Assembly: GCA_937873105.1 (NCBI GenBank)
Contig: CALMWD010000333.1
Location: 1-8,742 of the forward strand
DNA: 8,742 nucleotides
Source: an uncultured Rhodanobacteraceae bacterium
GTDB lineage: Bacteria; Pseudomonadota; Gammaproteobacteria; Xanthomonadales; Ahniellaceae
Reading direction: 5' to 3'
In this document: piece by piece, positions 1 to 6,870 of the stretch
Layout of the letters: every line of letters starts with the position of its first letter
Numbering within the stretch: position 1 is the stretch's first letter
Position numbers and translations under genes: made by a program
Notes under the pieces: generated by a model
Databases searched by the model: none
Seen by the model: the letters and a program-made list of their open reading frames with translations, nothing else
Told to the model about the DNA's origin: nothing

Positions 1-657
1 CTCGCCGCCTCCGGCGGTTACTGGATCTCGATGAACGCCGATCGCATCTACGCCGACCCGAGCACGATCACCGGCTCCATCGGCATCTTCGGCCTGTTCT
101 TCAACGTGCCCGAGGCCATGGGCAAGGTCGGCCTGAACACCGACGGGGTCGGCACCACCTGGCTGGCCGGCGCCTTCGATCCGGCGCGGCCGCTCGACCC
201 GCGCGTCGGCGCGATGATCCAGGACGTGCTCAACGCCGGCTACGACGATTTCATCAGCAAGGTCGCCAAGGCTCGCGGACAGGACAAGACCGCCATCGAC
301 GAAGTCGCGCGCGGCCGCGTCTGGAGCGGCGCGCAGGCGAAACAACACGGCCTGGTGGACGATTTCGGCGGTCTCGACGCCGCCATCGCCGATGCCGCCC
401 GGCGCGCCAAGCTCGACGAGGACCACGCCACGCGCTACGTCGAAAAGACCCCGGGCATGTTCGAGAGCATGCTGATCGAAGCCTCGCGCTCGGGCGCCAC
501 CGCCCTGCTGCGCGAACACGGCTTCCTGTCGCCGCTGGCCCTGTTGCGCGAACCGGCGCGGACCGAACTGGAGCGCCTGCAGCGCCTGATGCACGCGCGC
601 CCGACCGGCGGCCTGCCGATCGCGGTGCAGGCGCATTGCGAATGCGGCGTGCGCTGA
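1..657 (+). CDS. sppA: Signal peptide peptidase SppA (67K type), C-terminal part
   Basis: SppA is an inner-membrane serine protease (MEROPS S49) that degrades signal peptides left in the membrane after secretion. The reading frame is open from base 1, so the 5' end lies outside the window; 218 residues remain of a protein usually about 600 long. It opens with LAASGGYWIS, which corresponds to the E. coli segment carrying the nucleophile Ser409; here that serine is codon 4 (bases 10-12). The catalytic lysine (Lys209 in E. coli) would lie in the missing N-terminal half. Next come PSTITGSIGIFG, the HTDGV-like segment NTDGV, and the GRVWSGAQAKQHGLVDDFGG block, all in SppA order. The tail ends HCECGVR, echoing the E. 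coli ending CLTCANMR. The first ATG in frame (base 31) is internal, not a start. Identification is firm; only completeness is unknown. Confidence 0.95.
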   Translation, partial: LAASGGYWISMNADRIYADPSTITGSIGIFGLFFNVPEAMGKVGLNTDGVGTTWLAGAFDPARPLDPRVGAMIQDVLNAGYDDFISKVAKARGQDKTAIDEVARGRVWSGAQAKQHGLVDDFGGLDAAIADAARRAKLDEDHATRYVEKTPGMFESMLIEASRSGATALLREHGFLSPLALLREPARTELERLQRLMHARPTGGLPIAVQAHCECGVR

Positions 658-671
658 TCGGCCCACGTTCA

Positions 672-699
672 TCGACGCCCAAACGCCGCGGGCTATGCT
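672..699 (+). promoter_or_regulatory. Candidate sigma-70 promoter for the lipoprotein gene
   Basis: TCGACG (672-677, 4 of 6 to TTGACA) and TATGCT (694-699, 4 of 6 to TATAAT) are separated by 16 bp and lie about 30 bp upstream of the ATG at 728. This would give the lipoprotein gene its own promoter despite being only 70 bp behind sppA. It is a hand match in GC-rich DNA with no experimental support. Confidence 0.4.
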
Positions 700-706
700 C
701 GCGGCG
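684..706 (+). other. Perfect hairpin between sppA and the lipoprotein gene
   Basis: CGCCGCG (684-690) and CGCGGCG (700-706) are exact reverse complements. Pairing continues inward through GGC/GCT with one G-T wobble to a three-base TAT loop. No T-run follows, so it is not a classical rho-independent terminator for sppA. The candidate -10 TATGCT sits at its apex, so it may be a regulatory or transcription-pausing structure, or a chance product of GC-rich sequence. Confidence 0.45.
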
Positions 707-715
707 TCGCCACCC

Positions 716-721
716 AAGGAG
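716..721 (+). promoter_or_regulatory. Shine-Dalgarno AAGGAG deciding the start at 728
   Basis: AAGGAG stands 6 nt before ATG 728. It decides the start in favour of 728 over the in-frame ATG at 695, which would place extra residues ahead of a clear lipoprotein signal peptide. Confidence 0.85.
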
Positions 722-727
722 TTGACC

Positions 728-1042
728 ATGCGCCTGACCACCCTGCTCCTCGCCTCCCTGCCGCTGTTCGCCGCGGGCTGCACCTGGGTCGAACCGGACG
801 AGGCCGGCAAGCAGGTGCGCGTGGCCTATGGCAAGACGCTGACCGCCTGCACCCACAAGGGCGACGTCACCGTCTCGGTGAAGCACAAGGTCGGGCTGTA
901 TCGACGCAACGAACTCAAGGTGCGCGACGAACTGGAATCGCTGGCCCGCAACGAGGCCGCGCGCATCGGCGCCGACACCATCCAGGCGCTGGACGAGCCG
1001 CTCAACGGCGAACAGCGCTTCGGCGCCTACGACTGCCGTTGA
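728..1042 (+). CDS. DUF4156-type small lipoprotein
   Basis: A 104-residue protein beginning with a lipoprotein signal peptide: Arg2, a hydrophobic stretch at about residues 5-16, then AAGC with the acylated cysteine at residue 18. The -3 position is Ala rather than the more usual Leu, so the lipobox is slightly weak. The mature part has the pattern I associate with DUF4156: a CTWV start, a TACTHKGDVTVSVKHKVG block with a cysteine, RNELKVRDELESLARNEAA, and an ending RFGAYDC. Two later cysteines (TACTH and the penultimate residue) could form a disulfide. Localisation should be the periplasmic face of the outer membrane, because residue +2 is Thr rather than Asp. Its function is unknown. It has its own ribosome binding site and candidate promoter downstream of sppA, and its 3' end overlaps the convergent M20 gene by 16 nt. 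Confidence 0.88.
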   Translation: MRLTTLLLASLPLFAAGCTWVEPDEAGKQVRVAYGKTLTACTHKGDVTVSVKHKVGLYRRNELKVRDELESLARNEAARIGADTIQALDEPLNGEQRFGAYDCR

Positions 1043-2508
1043 GCCGGGCTCGCGGTCGCGGGCTGCAGCAGGCGCAGGTAGAAGCGCACCATGCGCTCGT
1101 ATTCGGCCAGCGGGATGCGCTCGTTGTTGCCGTGGAAGCTCGCCAGCAACTCCGGCGTCATCAGCACCGGCAGGAAGCGATATAGACGCGGCGTCAGCGC
1201 CGCGTAGTGGCGTGCATCGGTGCCGCCCGAGGTGACGTAGGGCGCCACCACCAGTTCCGGCTCCGGCGAGACGCTGCGCAACGCCGCCTCGATCCGCGCG
1301 AAGGCCGGATCTTCCCAGGCGGACACGGCCGAAGGCTCGCTGCGGAAGCCGTCCAGCACCTCGATCGCGATGCCGTCGTCGTCGATGGTTTCGCGCACGT
1401 GCGCGAGCACGCCGTCGATGCGGTCGCCGACCCGCACGCGGAAGTTCACCACCGCCTCGGCCCGCTGGGCGAGCACGTTGTCCTTGATGCCGGCATGAAA
1501 CAGCGTCGGCGCCGTCGTCGTGCGCAAGGTCGCGTCGCTGGCGGGCTGGGCGGTGAGCAGGCGTTCGACCAGCGGCGCGGTGAGCCACAGGTTCGACAAC
1601 ACCACGCGCTGCAGCGGTTCGACGTGCGGCGCGATGCGGCGCAGCAGTTCGCGCTGCACCGGCGAAAAATCCGCCGAAGGTCGGTGCTCCTCCAGCAAGG
1701 CGACGGCGCGCGCGAGGCGGCCGATCGCGGTGCGCCGCGGCGGCATCGAGGAATGCCCGCCGGCATCCCGCGCGACCAGGCGCAGGCTGACGTAACCCTT
1801 CTCGGCCACGCCGATGGTCGCCAGCGGCGTGGTCGTGCCGGGAATCGCGCCGAGCGTGATGGCGCCGCCCTCGTCGAGCACGTAGTCGAGCACGACGCCG
1901 CGTCGTCGCAGCAGGGCAGCCATCGCCACCGCACCTTCGAGACCGCTGACTTCCTCGTCGTGGCCGAAGGCGAGCCAGACGTCGCACTCGGGCCGAACAT
2001 CCTGCGCCAGCAGGTGTTCGACTGCCTCCAGGATCGCCAGCAACGAAGCCTTGTCGTCGAGCGCGCCGCGGCCCCAGACCGCGCCCTCGGCCACCACGCC
2101 CGCGAACGGCGGATGCGTCCACGACGCTTCGGTGCCGGGCTCGACGGGCACCACGTCCTGGTGGGCGGCGAGCAGCACCCCGGGACAATCGCCGCGTCCC
2201 TTCCAGCGATATAGCAGACTCGCATTCGCGACGACCTCGCGCTCGAGCGCGCCGTGCACGCGCGGGAACTGCGCCCGAAGCAAGGCATGCAGCTCGAAGA
2301 AGCGCTCCAGCGAGGGCGCTTCGGGCGTGGCGCTCAGGGTCGGGATCGCGAGCGCCGCCGCGAGACGTCGCGACATCGCCGCGGTGTCGAGCGCGGGCCG
2401 GAACGGCGCGACCGCCACCACCGGCACCGCGACACGCCACGCGTTCACGCCCATGACGATCAGCAGCACGGCCAGCGCGAAGGCGAACCCTCGCAGCACC
2501 CGCTTCAT
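1027..2508 (-). CDS. Membrane-anchored M20 dizinc peptidase, PM20D1/carboxypeptidase S type
   Basis: This 493-residue protein belongs to the M20 metallopeptidase family. One hydrophobic segment at about residues 7-23, preceded by Lys/Arg, predicts an N-terminal anchor with the catalytic domain outside the cytoplasm. The whole dizinc centre is visible: His116 in AAHQDVV, bridging Asp151 in GALDDK, catalytic Glu185 and ligand Glu186 in GHDEEVSG, Asp212 in VLDEGG, and His459 in SFHGNNE. A dimerisation-lid stretch with GGHSSMPP (about 250-257) lies between. Length, anchor and motifs fit carboxypeptidase S and PM20D1, the latter known to make and hydrolyse N-fatty-acyl amino acids. The acyl-amino-acid substrate is inferred from family and lipid context; an ordinary dipeptidase or carboxypeptidase role is possible. 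Start ATG 2508 overlaps the preceding stop by 4 nt (ATGA), suggesting coupled translation as the last gene of the operon. A longer start at 2622 would precede the signal anchor and is unlikely. Confidence 0.9.
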   Translation of the reverse strand: MKRVLRGFAFALAVLLIVMGVNAWRVAVPVVAVAPFRPALDTAAMSRRLAAALAIPTLSATPEAPSLERFFELHALLRAQFPRVHGALEREVVANASLLYRWKGRGDCPGVLLAAHQDVVPVEPGTEASWTHPPFAGVVAEGAVWGRGALDDKASLLAILEAVEHLLAQDVRPECDVWLAFGHDEEVSGLEGAVAMAALLRRRGVVLDYVLDEGGAITLGAIPGTTTPLATIGVAEKGYVSLRLVARDAGGHSSMPPRRTAIGRLARAVALLEEHRPSADFSPVQRELLRRIAPHVEPLQRVVLSNLWLTAPLVERLLTAQPASDATLRTTTAPTLFHAGIKDNVLAQRAEAVVNFRVRVGDRIDGVLAHVRETIDDDGIAIEVLDGFRSEPSAVSAWEDPAFARIEAALRSVSPEPELVVAPYVTSGGTDARHYAALTPRLYRFLPVLMTPELLASFHGNNERIPLAEYERMVRFYLRLLQPATASPAQRQS

Positions 2509-4622
2509 GGCGGCGCACACGCCGCGGCGACGGCATCCGGGCGCGTCAGCCGCACCAGATCGCGGTCGAAGGCGCCGTATCGCGCGTCGGCTGCATCGAA
2601 ACGCAGACGCGCGCCCGCGCAACCCTCGAACGCCAGCTGCAGGCGACCGAACACCGACAGGGTGACGTCCGCGGCGTCGAACTCGCGGCCGAAGCGGGTG
2701 CCGCGCGTGCGATACAAGGTCAGGTCGACGCGCCCATCCTGCTCGAGGGCCGTGCCGGTCAGCCAGAGGGCGCTGCCGTCCAGGTCGTAGGTGAACCAGA
2801 CCACGCTGGTCAAACGCTCGAGCGGCGCGCCCGCCTGCTGCACCAGCCAGCCCTCGCCACTGCGGGAAGGATCGAACCAGGTGCCGCTGTACTGCCAGTC
2901 GCGCGGGTGGTCGGGACGATGCGAACTGCCGTCCGGACCGACCGCCAGGGCACGCTGGAGGCGACGCTGCCCCTGGCCGAAGGCCGAAGGACCGGCATAC
3001 CGCAGATGCAGCCGCGCGGCGTGATTGGCGAGGTCGGCGCCATCGAACGCCAAATCGAAACTGCCCCAGGGTTCCGCGATCACTTCATCCGGATCGAAGG
3101 CGTCGCCGAAGCGCGCGCCACGCATGCGGCGCACGGTCTCGACATGGATGCCGTTGGCCTGGATGTCGCCGACGCCGCCCAGCCAGACCAGGCCCTCGGG
3201 TTCGCCGGCCGGCGCGTAGGTGAACCACAACACGCTGGCCTGGCGGTCGTTGAAGCGTTCGATCAGCACGCCCTCGCCGGACCGTTGCGGGTCGAACCAG
3301 CTGCCGCTGAAGCGCGCCGTCGCGGCATCCCCCGCCGCGGCGACGCTGGCATCGCGCGGACGCATGGTCTGGGCCAGGTCGCCGACCGGCAGGGCCGGCG
3401 CGATCCGGCAGGGTCCGTCCCAACCCTGGGCCGTCGCCGCCGAGCATTGCGCGACAAGGGCCTCGGCATCGGCCGCCTGCTGCGGTTGCGCCATCCAGTC
3501 GCGCAGACGCTGCCAGCCCGCGACCAGCTCGGCGGGGCTGAAGCCGCAATGCGAACCCTGGGTTTCGTCGATCGGCACCGACAAGGCCCGCGTCCCGTAG
3601 CGCGCGCGAACCTCCTGCTGGTGCGCCAGCCGCACCAGTTCGTCGCCATCGGTATGCAGGGACACGATGCGCGTGTTCGCACCGACGCGCCCGGTCAGGG
3701 ACGACGTGCGGGCGAGGTCGAACGCGGCCAGCGCATCGGCGTCGAGCCGCGGCCCGCGCGCGGCGCCGCGGGCGGCGCCAACCGCGACGCCGCGGCTCGC
3801 GAACGGATTGCGTGCGCCGAGCTTGTCGGGAGCGCGCACCAGCTCGCTCGTGCCGAAGGTGGCGTAGGCCAGGTTGTAGAGCAGGAAATCCTCGCTCGCG
3901 AACGCACCGGATTGCATCAGCCGCTGCAGCCGTTCGCGCTGCGGCGGCGTGCGCAGCCAGTTCGGCGCGGCGATGCCGGTGCACTGGTGGATGCGCGCAT
4001 AGGTCTGCTGTACCGAACGCGAGCCGCTGAGATCGCCCATGCTGTCCGGGATGTCGGCGAGGTTCATCGCCCACGACAGCGGCTCGTCGCCCTTCAGCAG
4101 CTCGCCGCCGCCGACGCCCTGGCAGACGGCGTCGTAGGCCAGGCGCAGATCGAAGGCGGCATCCCAGCTGCGCGCGCCTGCGGCCGGAGGACACAGGGCA
4201 TAGACGCCCGCCGTGCGCTCGAAGCCGCGCGACTCCGCCAGCTTGAGCGCGATCAGGCCGCCCATCGAGCCGCCCATCGTGACCAGGGCGCCCGGCGCGC
4301 CGAAGCGTTCGCTCACGTAGGCGACGAGGTCGCGATTGTCGTCGGCCGCGTGGAACAGGGCCCAGCCGGATTGCGAATAGCCGCTGGCGGCGATCGCGTA
4401 ACCTTGCGCGAGCTGCAGGTCGCGCAGCGGACCGAGATCCGGGTTGTCATCCGGGTCCATGTCGAAGCCGTGCTGGTAGAGCAGCAGGGTGTCCCCGGCC
4501 TGCCAGCCCTCGGGTACTGCAACGCGGATGTGCGCGCCGCTCGGCAGGACGTCGACGATCTCCTGCGTCGCCAGCGCGGGCATCGCGACGAGCCACAGCG
4601 ACAGGAACCAGCGCGCGCGCAT
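2505..4622 (-). CDS. Exported alpha/beta hydrolase with two C-terminal WFDP modules
   Basis: A 705-residue protein with a Sec signal peptide (MRARWFLSLW, then Ala-Leu-Ala at 16-18; predicted cut after Ala18). The alpha/beta-hydrolase domain spans about 25-380: oxyanion segment HGF (51-53), nucleophile elbow GGSMGG with Ser119, candidate acid Asp325 or Asp327 in HTDGDELV, and His358 in GSHCGF. It resembles secreted esterases or polyester depolymerases, but the substrate cannot be read from sequence. A linker leads to two tandem modules at about 438-557 and 578-692, each starting SG-x-WFDP-x-RSGEG; these are common in exported Xanthomonadales proteins and of unknown role. The start at 4622 lies 2 nt after the previous stop and directly heads the signal peptide; the frame reaches upstream to 4688, which would bury it. 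No good Shine-Dalgarno is seen, so reinitiation is likely. Residues 282-290 carry a duplicated GAAR-type stretch. Confidence 0.85.
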   Translation of the reverse strand: MRARWFLSLWLVAMPALATQEIVDVLPSGAHIRVAVPEGWQAGDTLLLYQHGFDMDPDDNPDLGPLRDLQLAQGYAIAASGYSQSGWALFHAADDNRDLVAYVSERFGAPGALVTMGGSMGGLIALKLAESRGFERTAGVYALCPPAAGARSWDAAFDLRLAYDAVCQGVGGGELLKGDEPLSWAMNLADIPDSMGDLSGSRSVQQTYARIHQCTGIAAPNWLRTPPQRERLQRLMQSGAFASEDFLLYNLAYATFGTSELVRAPDKLGARNPFASRGVAVGAARGAARGPRLDADALAAFDLARTSSLTGRVGANTRIVSLHTDGDELVRLAHQQEVRARYGTRALSVPIDETQGSHCGFSPAELVAGWQRLRDWMAQPQQAADAEALVAQCSAATAQGWDGPCRIAPALPVGDLAQTMRPRDASVAAAGDAATARFSGSWFDPQRSGEGVLIERFNDRQASVLWFTYAPAGEPEGLVWLGGVGDIQANGIHVETVRRMRGARFGDAFDPDEVIAEPWGSFDLAFDGADLANHAARLHLRYAGPSAFGQGQRRLQRALAVGPDGSSHRPDHPRDWQYSGTWFDPSRSGEGWLVQQAGAPLERLTSVVWFTYDLDGSALWLTGTALEQDGRVDLTLYRTRGTRFGREFDAADVTLSVFGRLQLAFEGCAGARLRFDAADARYGAFDRDLVRLTRPDAVAAACAPP
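2547..2891 (-). repeat. C-terminal WFDP module, copy 2 (protein-level repeat)
   Basis: Residues about 578-692 of the exported hydrolase. Landmarks in order: SGTWFDPSRSGEG, VVWFTYDLDG, ALWLTG, GTRFGREFDAADV, LQLAFEG, and a closing RLTRP. The same landmarks in the same order occur in copy 1, so this is a divergent tandem duplication recognisable in protein but not as long DNA identity. This copy has the FEGC cysteine that copy 1 lacks at the equivalent place. Confidence 0.85.
2952..3311 (-). repeat. C-terminal WFDP module, copy 1 (protein-level repeat)
   Basis: Residues about 438-557 of the exported hydrolase. Landmarks: SGSWFDPQRSGEG, VLWFTYAPAG, LVWLGG, GARFGDAFDPDEV, FDLAFDG, LHLRYAG and a closing RRLQRAL. 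It is separated from copy 2 by roughly 20 residues. The recurring Trp/Phe/Gly spacing suggests a small beta-rich domain, possibly for binding a carbohydrate, polymer or surface; that role is inference. Confidence 0.85.
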
Positions 4623-4624
4623 GC

Positions 4625-5398
4625 TCAGAGCGCGAATGCGTCCGGAAACAGCAGGCGCTTGAGGCCGCGGCGCTCGAACCGCCGCCACTGGCCCTCGCGT
4701 TGCGCCAGGCGATCGGCGATCGCATACAAGGCCATCGGATTGAAGCCGAGCCCGAGGTGGCTGGCCTTGACGACGATGTTCTCGGCCTCCTCGTGTTCGG
4801 CCTCATGCGAGGCCTGCCAGGGCACCACGCCGTCGCTGCGACTGTAGATCGAGGTGGTCGGCACCGGCGGCTTCTCGCCGATGCGCGCGATCATGTTGGC
4901 ATCGACGCGATGCCCCGAGAGCAGGCGGAAGATCTCGTAGGCGTTGTTGGCGCGCGGGTCGCCCTTGAACGGCGAACCCAGGGTGATCACCTGGCGCACG
5001 CATTCCGGCACCAGCTTGGCGATCTCGCGCGCATAGATGCCGCCGAGGCTCCAGCCGATCAGGGTGAGCTTCCGCTCGTGTTCGACGAACAGTTCCTCGA
5101 CGCGGGCGCGGCAACCGGCGACGACGCCGTGGCGCGGCCCGAAGTTGAAGCCCTGCTCCCAGCCGTAGGGGTGGTAGCCGAGCCGCCACAGCAGGGTGCG
5201 CAGCAGCAGGGTGCTGCGGTCGGACGCGACCAGGCCCGGGAACACCAGGACCGGGTGCGGGTTGCCGCGCGGCAGGTGGCGGGTCCAGGCGAGGTTGGCC
5301 AGTCCGGCCGCGAACTCGTAGGGCGCACGCGCTTCCAGGGCGAGCTTGAGCAGGCCGGGACGGGCGGCGGAATCGGGGTCGATCTGGGTCTTGCTCAT
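4625..5398 (-). CDS. Small cytosolic alpha/beta hydrolase (lipase/esterase-like)
   Basis: A 257-residue protein with no signal peptide or membrane segment, so probably cytosolic. The alpha/beta-hydrolase fold is indicated by the FPGL oxyanion segment (53-56), nucleophile elbow GWSLGG with Ser117, Asp189 in YSRSDGVVPW, and His214 in SHLGLGFNP, giving a complete Ser-Asp-His triad in order. The segment PYGWEQGFNFGPR (77-89) lies between the first strands and the elbow. It is a lipase or acyl-ester hydrolase by family; position after a WS/DGAT gene makes acylglycerol or wax-ester turnover a reasonable but unproven role. Start ATG 5398 shares 4 nt (ATGA) with the upstream stop and has GGAG 6 nt ahead, so it can be translated both by coupling and independently. 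It does not look like OleB, which is a longer haloalkane-dehalogenase-like protein. Confidence 0.87.
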   Translation of the reverse strand: MSKTQIDPDSAARPGLLKLALEARAPYEFAAGLANLAWTRHLPRGNPHPVLVFPGLVASDRSTLLLRTLLWRLGYHPYGWEQGFNFGPRHGVVAGCRARVEELFVEHERKLTLIGWSLGGIYAREIAKLVPECVRQVITLGSPFKGDPRANNAYEIFRLLSGHRVDANMIARIGEKPPVPTTSIYSRSDGVVPWQASHEAEHEEAENIVVKASHLGLGFNPMALYAIADRLAQREGQWRRFERRGLKRLLFPDAFAL

Positions 5399-6861
5399 GC
5401 CTTGCTCCGGCTGCGGACGGCGCTCTTGCCCCTGCGGCCCGGCTTGGGGGCCAGGCGGGCGGCGGCAAGGGCCTTCAGTTCGTCGTATTCAGCGGCGAGT
5501 GCGTCGATCAGGGCATCGAGATCGGGCACCGCACGCGCGCAGGCGACCAGACCGAAGTCCAACGCCTTCTCGTAGCTTTGTACCGTGATGTTCAGGGCCA
5601 GACCGTGCGTGATCGCCGAAATCGGGTGGTAGGCGAGCATGCGCGCGCCGGCCAGGTACAGGGTCACGGGCGATCCCGGCACGTTCGAGATGATCAGGTT
5701 CACCGGCAGCGGCACGCGTTCGGCCAACTTGGATTTGGCGTACAGCTGCGCCAGGCCGGAGACGATCCAGGGCGCGCCGAGCGAGGGGTAGTCGGTCGGG
5801 ATCAGCGACTTGTAGGTCTGGGTCGCGTCCTTCAGTTCGGCCATGCCGGCCTGGACCGCGGCCAGGCGATCCTCGATCTTGGCGTGCTGGGTGCCGAGGT
5901 GGCAGGGCAGCATCGTCACCTGGTTGTTGGCGCGGGCATCGCCCTGTTCGCGCAGCGAGACCGGGATGGCGGCGATCAGCGAGGCCTTCGGCAGTTCGCG
6001 GTTGGCCTTCAGATAACGCCGCAGTGCGCCCGAACACAGCGCCAGCAGCAGGTCGTTGACCGAGGCGTCGAGCATGGCCGCGACCGACTTGAACTCGGGC
6101 AGCGGCAGCGACCAGGTGCCGACCGCACGGGTGGTGTCGATGGCGACGTTGAAGCGGGTGCGCGGCGCCAGCCAGCGATCGACCAGGGCCACCGGCGTCT
6201 TCAGCGCATCGCGCAGCTTGCCGGCGCCGCTGGCCGCCACCTGGGCCAGGTCCGGCAGCGACTTCGCGAGCTTGGTGTATTGCGCCAGCGTGTTCGTGAA
6301 CAACATGCCGAGCTTGCGGCGCACGCCGGGCGGCGTCTTCGGCTCCTTGTCCGACGGCGGCGGTACCGGCCGCGGCGTTGGTCCCAGGTCGAGCAGGGCA
6401 TGCGCCAGCGCGACGCCGGCGGCACCGTCGAGCGCGGCGTGGTGGACCTTGGTGAACAGCGCGAAGCCGCCGTCGCGCAGGCCTTCGATGACCCAGAACT
6501 GCCACAGCGGCCGGGACCGGTCGAGCGGTTCCGCGTGCAGCTTCGCGACCAGCTTTTCGAGGGCCTTCAACGAACCGGGCCTGGGCAGCCGGGCGTGACG
6601 CACGTGCTGTTCGAGGTCGATGTCCTCGGCATTCACCCAGATCGGATGGCCGAGGTCGAAGGGCATCAGGGCCAGGCGCTGGTTCAGCACGCCGGACAGA
6701 TGCAGTCGACCGGCGAGGTGCGCGCGCACATGATCGACCAGCGGACCATCGAGTCCGTCCGGATAGGCGAACAGGGCCAGCGCACCGACGTGCATCGGCG
6801 CTTCCGGCGTCTCGATGTACAGGAATCCGGCGTCGAGACCACTCAGACTGCGGATCGCCAT
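5395..6861 (-). CDS. Wax ester synthase/diacylglycerol acyltransferase (WS/DGAT)
   Basis: First gene of the operon, 488 residues, a normal length for bacterial WS/DGAT. These membrane-associated enzymes transfer a fatty acyl group from acyl-CoA to a long-chain alcohol (wax ester) or diacylglycerol (triacylglycerol). Family landmarks in order: LSGLDAGFLYIET at the N-terminus, PLW (118-120), the active-site HHAALDG (140-146; the second His is usually catalytic), VND (268-270), SLREQGDARANNQV (302-315), and SNVPGSP (392-398). The C-terminus carries a strongly basic tail (about 471-488, RRGK and RSRSK) that could help membrane or lipid-body binding. The start at 6861 has GGAG 5 nt upstream and begins exactly where family members begin. 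Its stop overlaps the next start by 4 nt. It is divergent from oleA, which draws on the same acyl-CoA pool. Preferred acceptor (alcohol or diacylglycerol) cannot be told. Confidence 0.93.
   Translation of the reverse strand: MAIRSLSGLDAGFLYIETPEAPMHVGALALFAYPDGLDGPLVDHVRAHLAGRLHLSGVLNQRLALMPFDLGHPIWVNAEDIDLEQHVRHARLPRPGSLKALEKLVAKLHAEPLDRSRPLWQFWVIEGLRDGGFALFTKVHHAALDGAAGVALAHALLDLGPTPRPVPPPSDKEPKTPPGVRRKLGMLFTNTLAQYTKLAKSLPDLAQVAASGAGKLRDALKTPVALVDRWLAPRTRFNVAIDTTRAVGTWSLPLPEFKSVAAMLDASVNDLLLALCSGALRRYLKANRELPKASLIAAIPVSLREQGDARANNQVTMLPCHLGTQHAKIEDRLAAVQAGMAELKDATQTYKSLIPTDYPSLGAPWIVSGLAQLYAKSKLAERVPLPVNLIISNVPGSPVTLYLAGARMLAYHPISAITHGLALNITVQSYEKALDFGLVACARAVPDLDALIDALAAEYDELKALAAARLAPKPGRRGKSAVRSRSKA
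5405..5408 (-). promoter_or_regulatory. Shine-Dalgarno for the small hydrolase, inside the WS/DGAT gene
   Basis: GGAG on the minus strand lies 6 nt before the ATG at 5398 and within the last codons of the WS/DGAT gene. It supports that start and means the hydrolase need not rely solely on coupled translation. Confidence 0.6.
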
Positions 6862-6866
6862 CGCTG

Positions 6867-6870
6867 CTCC
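6867..6870 (-). promoter_or_regulatory. Shine-Dalgarno for WS/DGAT
   Basis: GGAG on the minus strand, 5 nt before the ATG at 6861. Its most upstream base is also the last base of a 7-bp GC-only hairpin, so folding of the leader may affect access to it. Confidence 0.6.

Noticed and set aside
254..2536. Long minus-strand open frame (760 codons) across the sppA end, the lipoprotein gene and the M20 gene
   Set aside because: Its translation is Arg/Ala/Gly-rich and domain-free. It crosses genes with clear family motifs in other frames; this is the usual long shadow frame of GC-rich DNA.
2907..4847. 646-codon plus-strand frame opposite the exported hydrolase
   Set aside because: Low-complexity Arg/Ala/Gln/Gly composition without motifs, while the opposite strand carries a signal peptide, catalytic triad and repeats.
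4625..5398. Considered calling the small hydrolase OleB
   Set aside because: OleB proteins are longer, haloalkane-dehalogenase-like and use an Asp nucleophile. This protein has a GWSLGG serine elbow of the lipase type.
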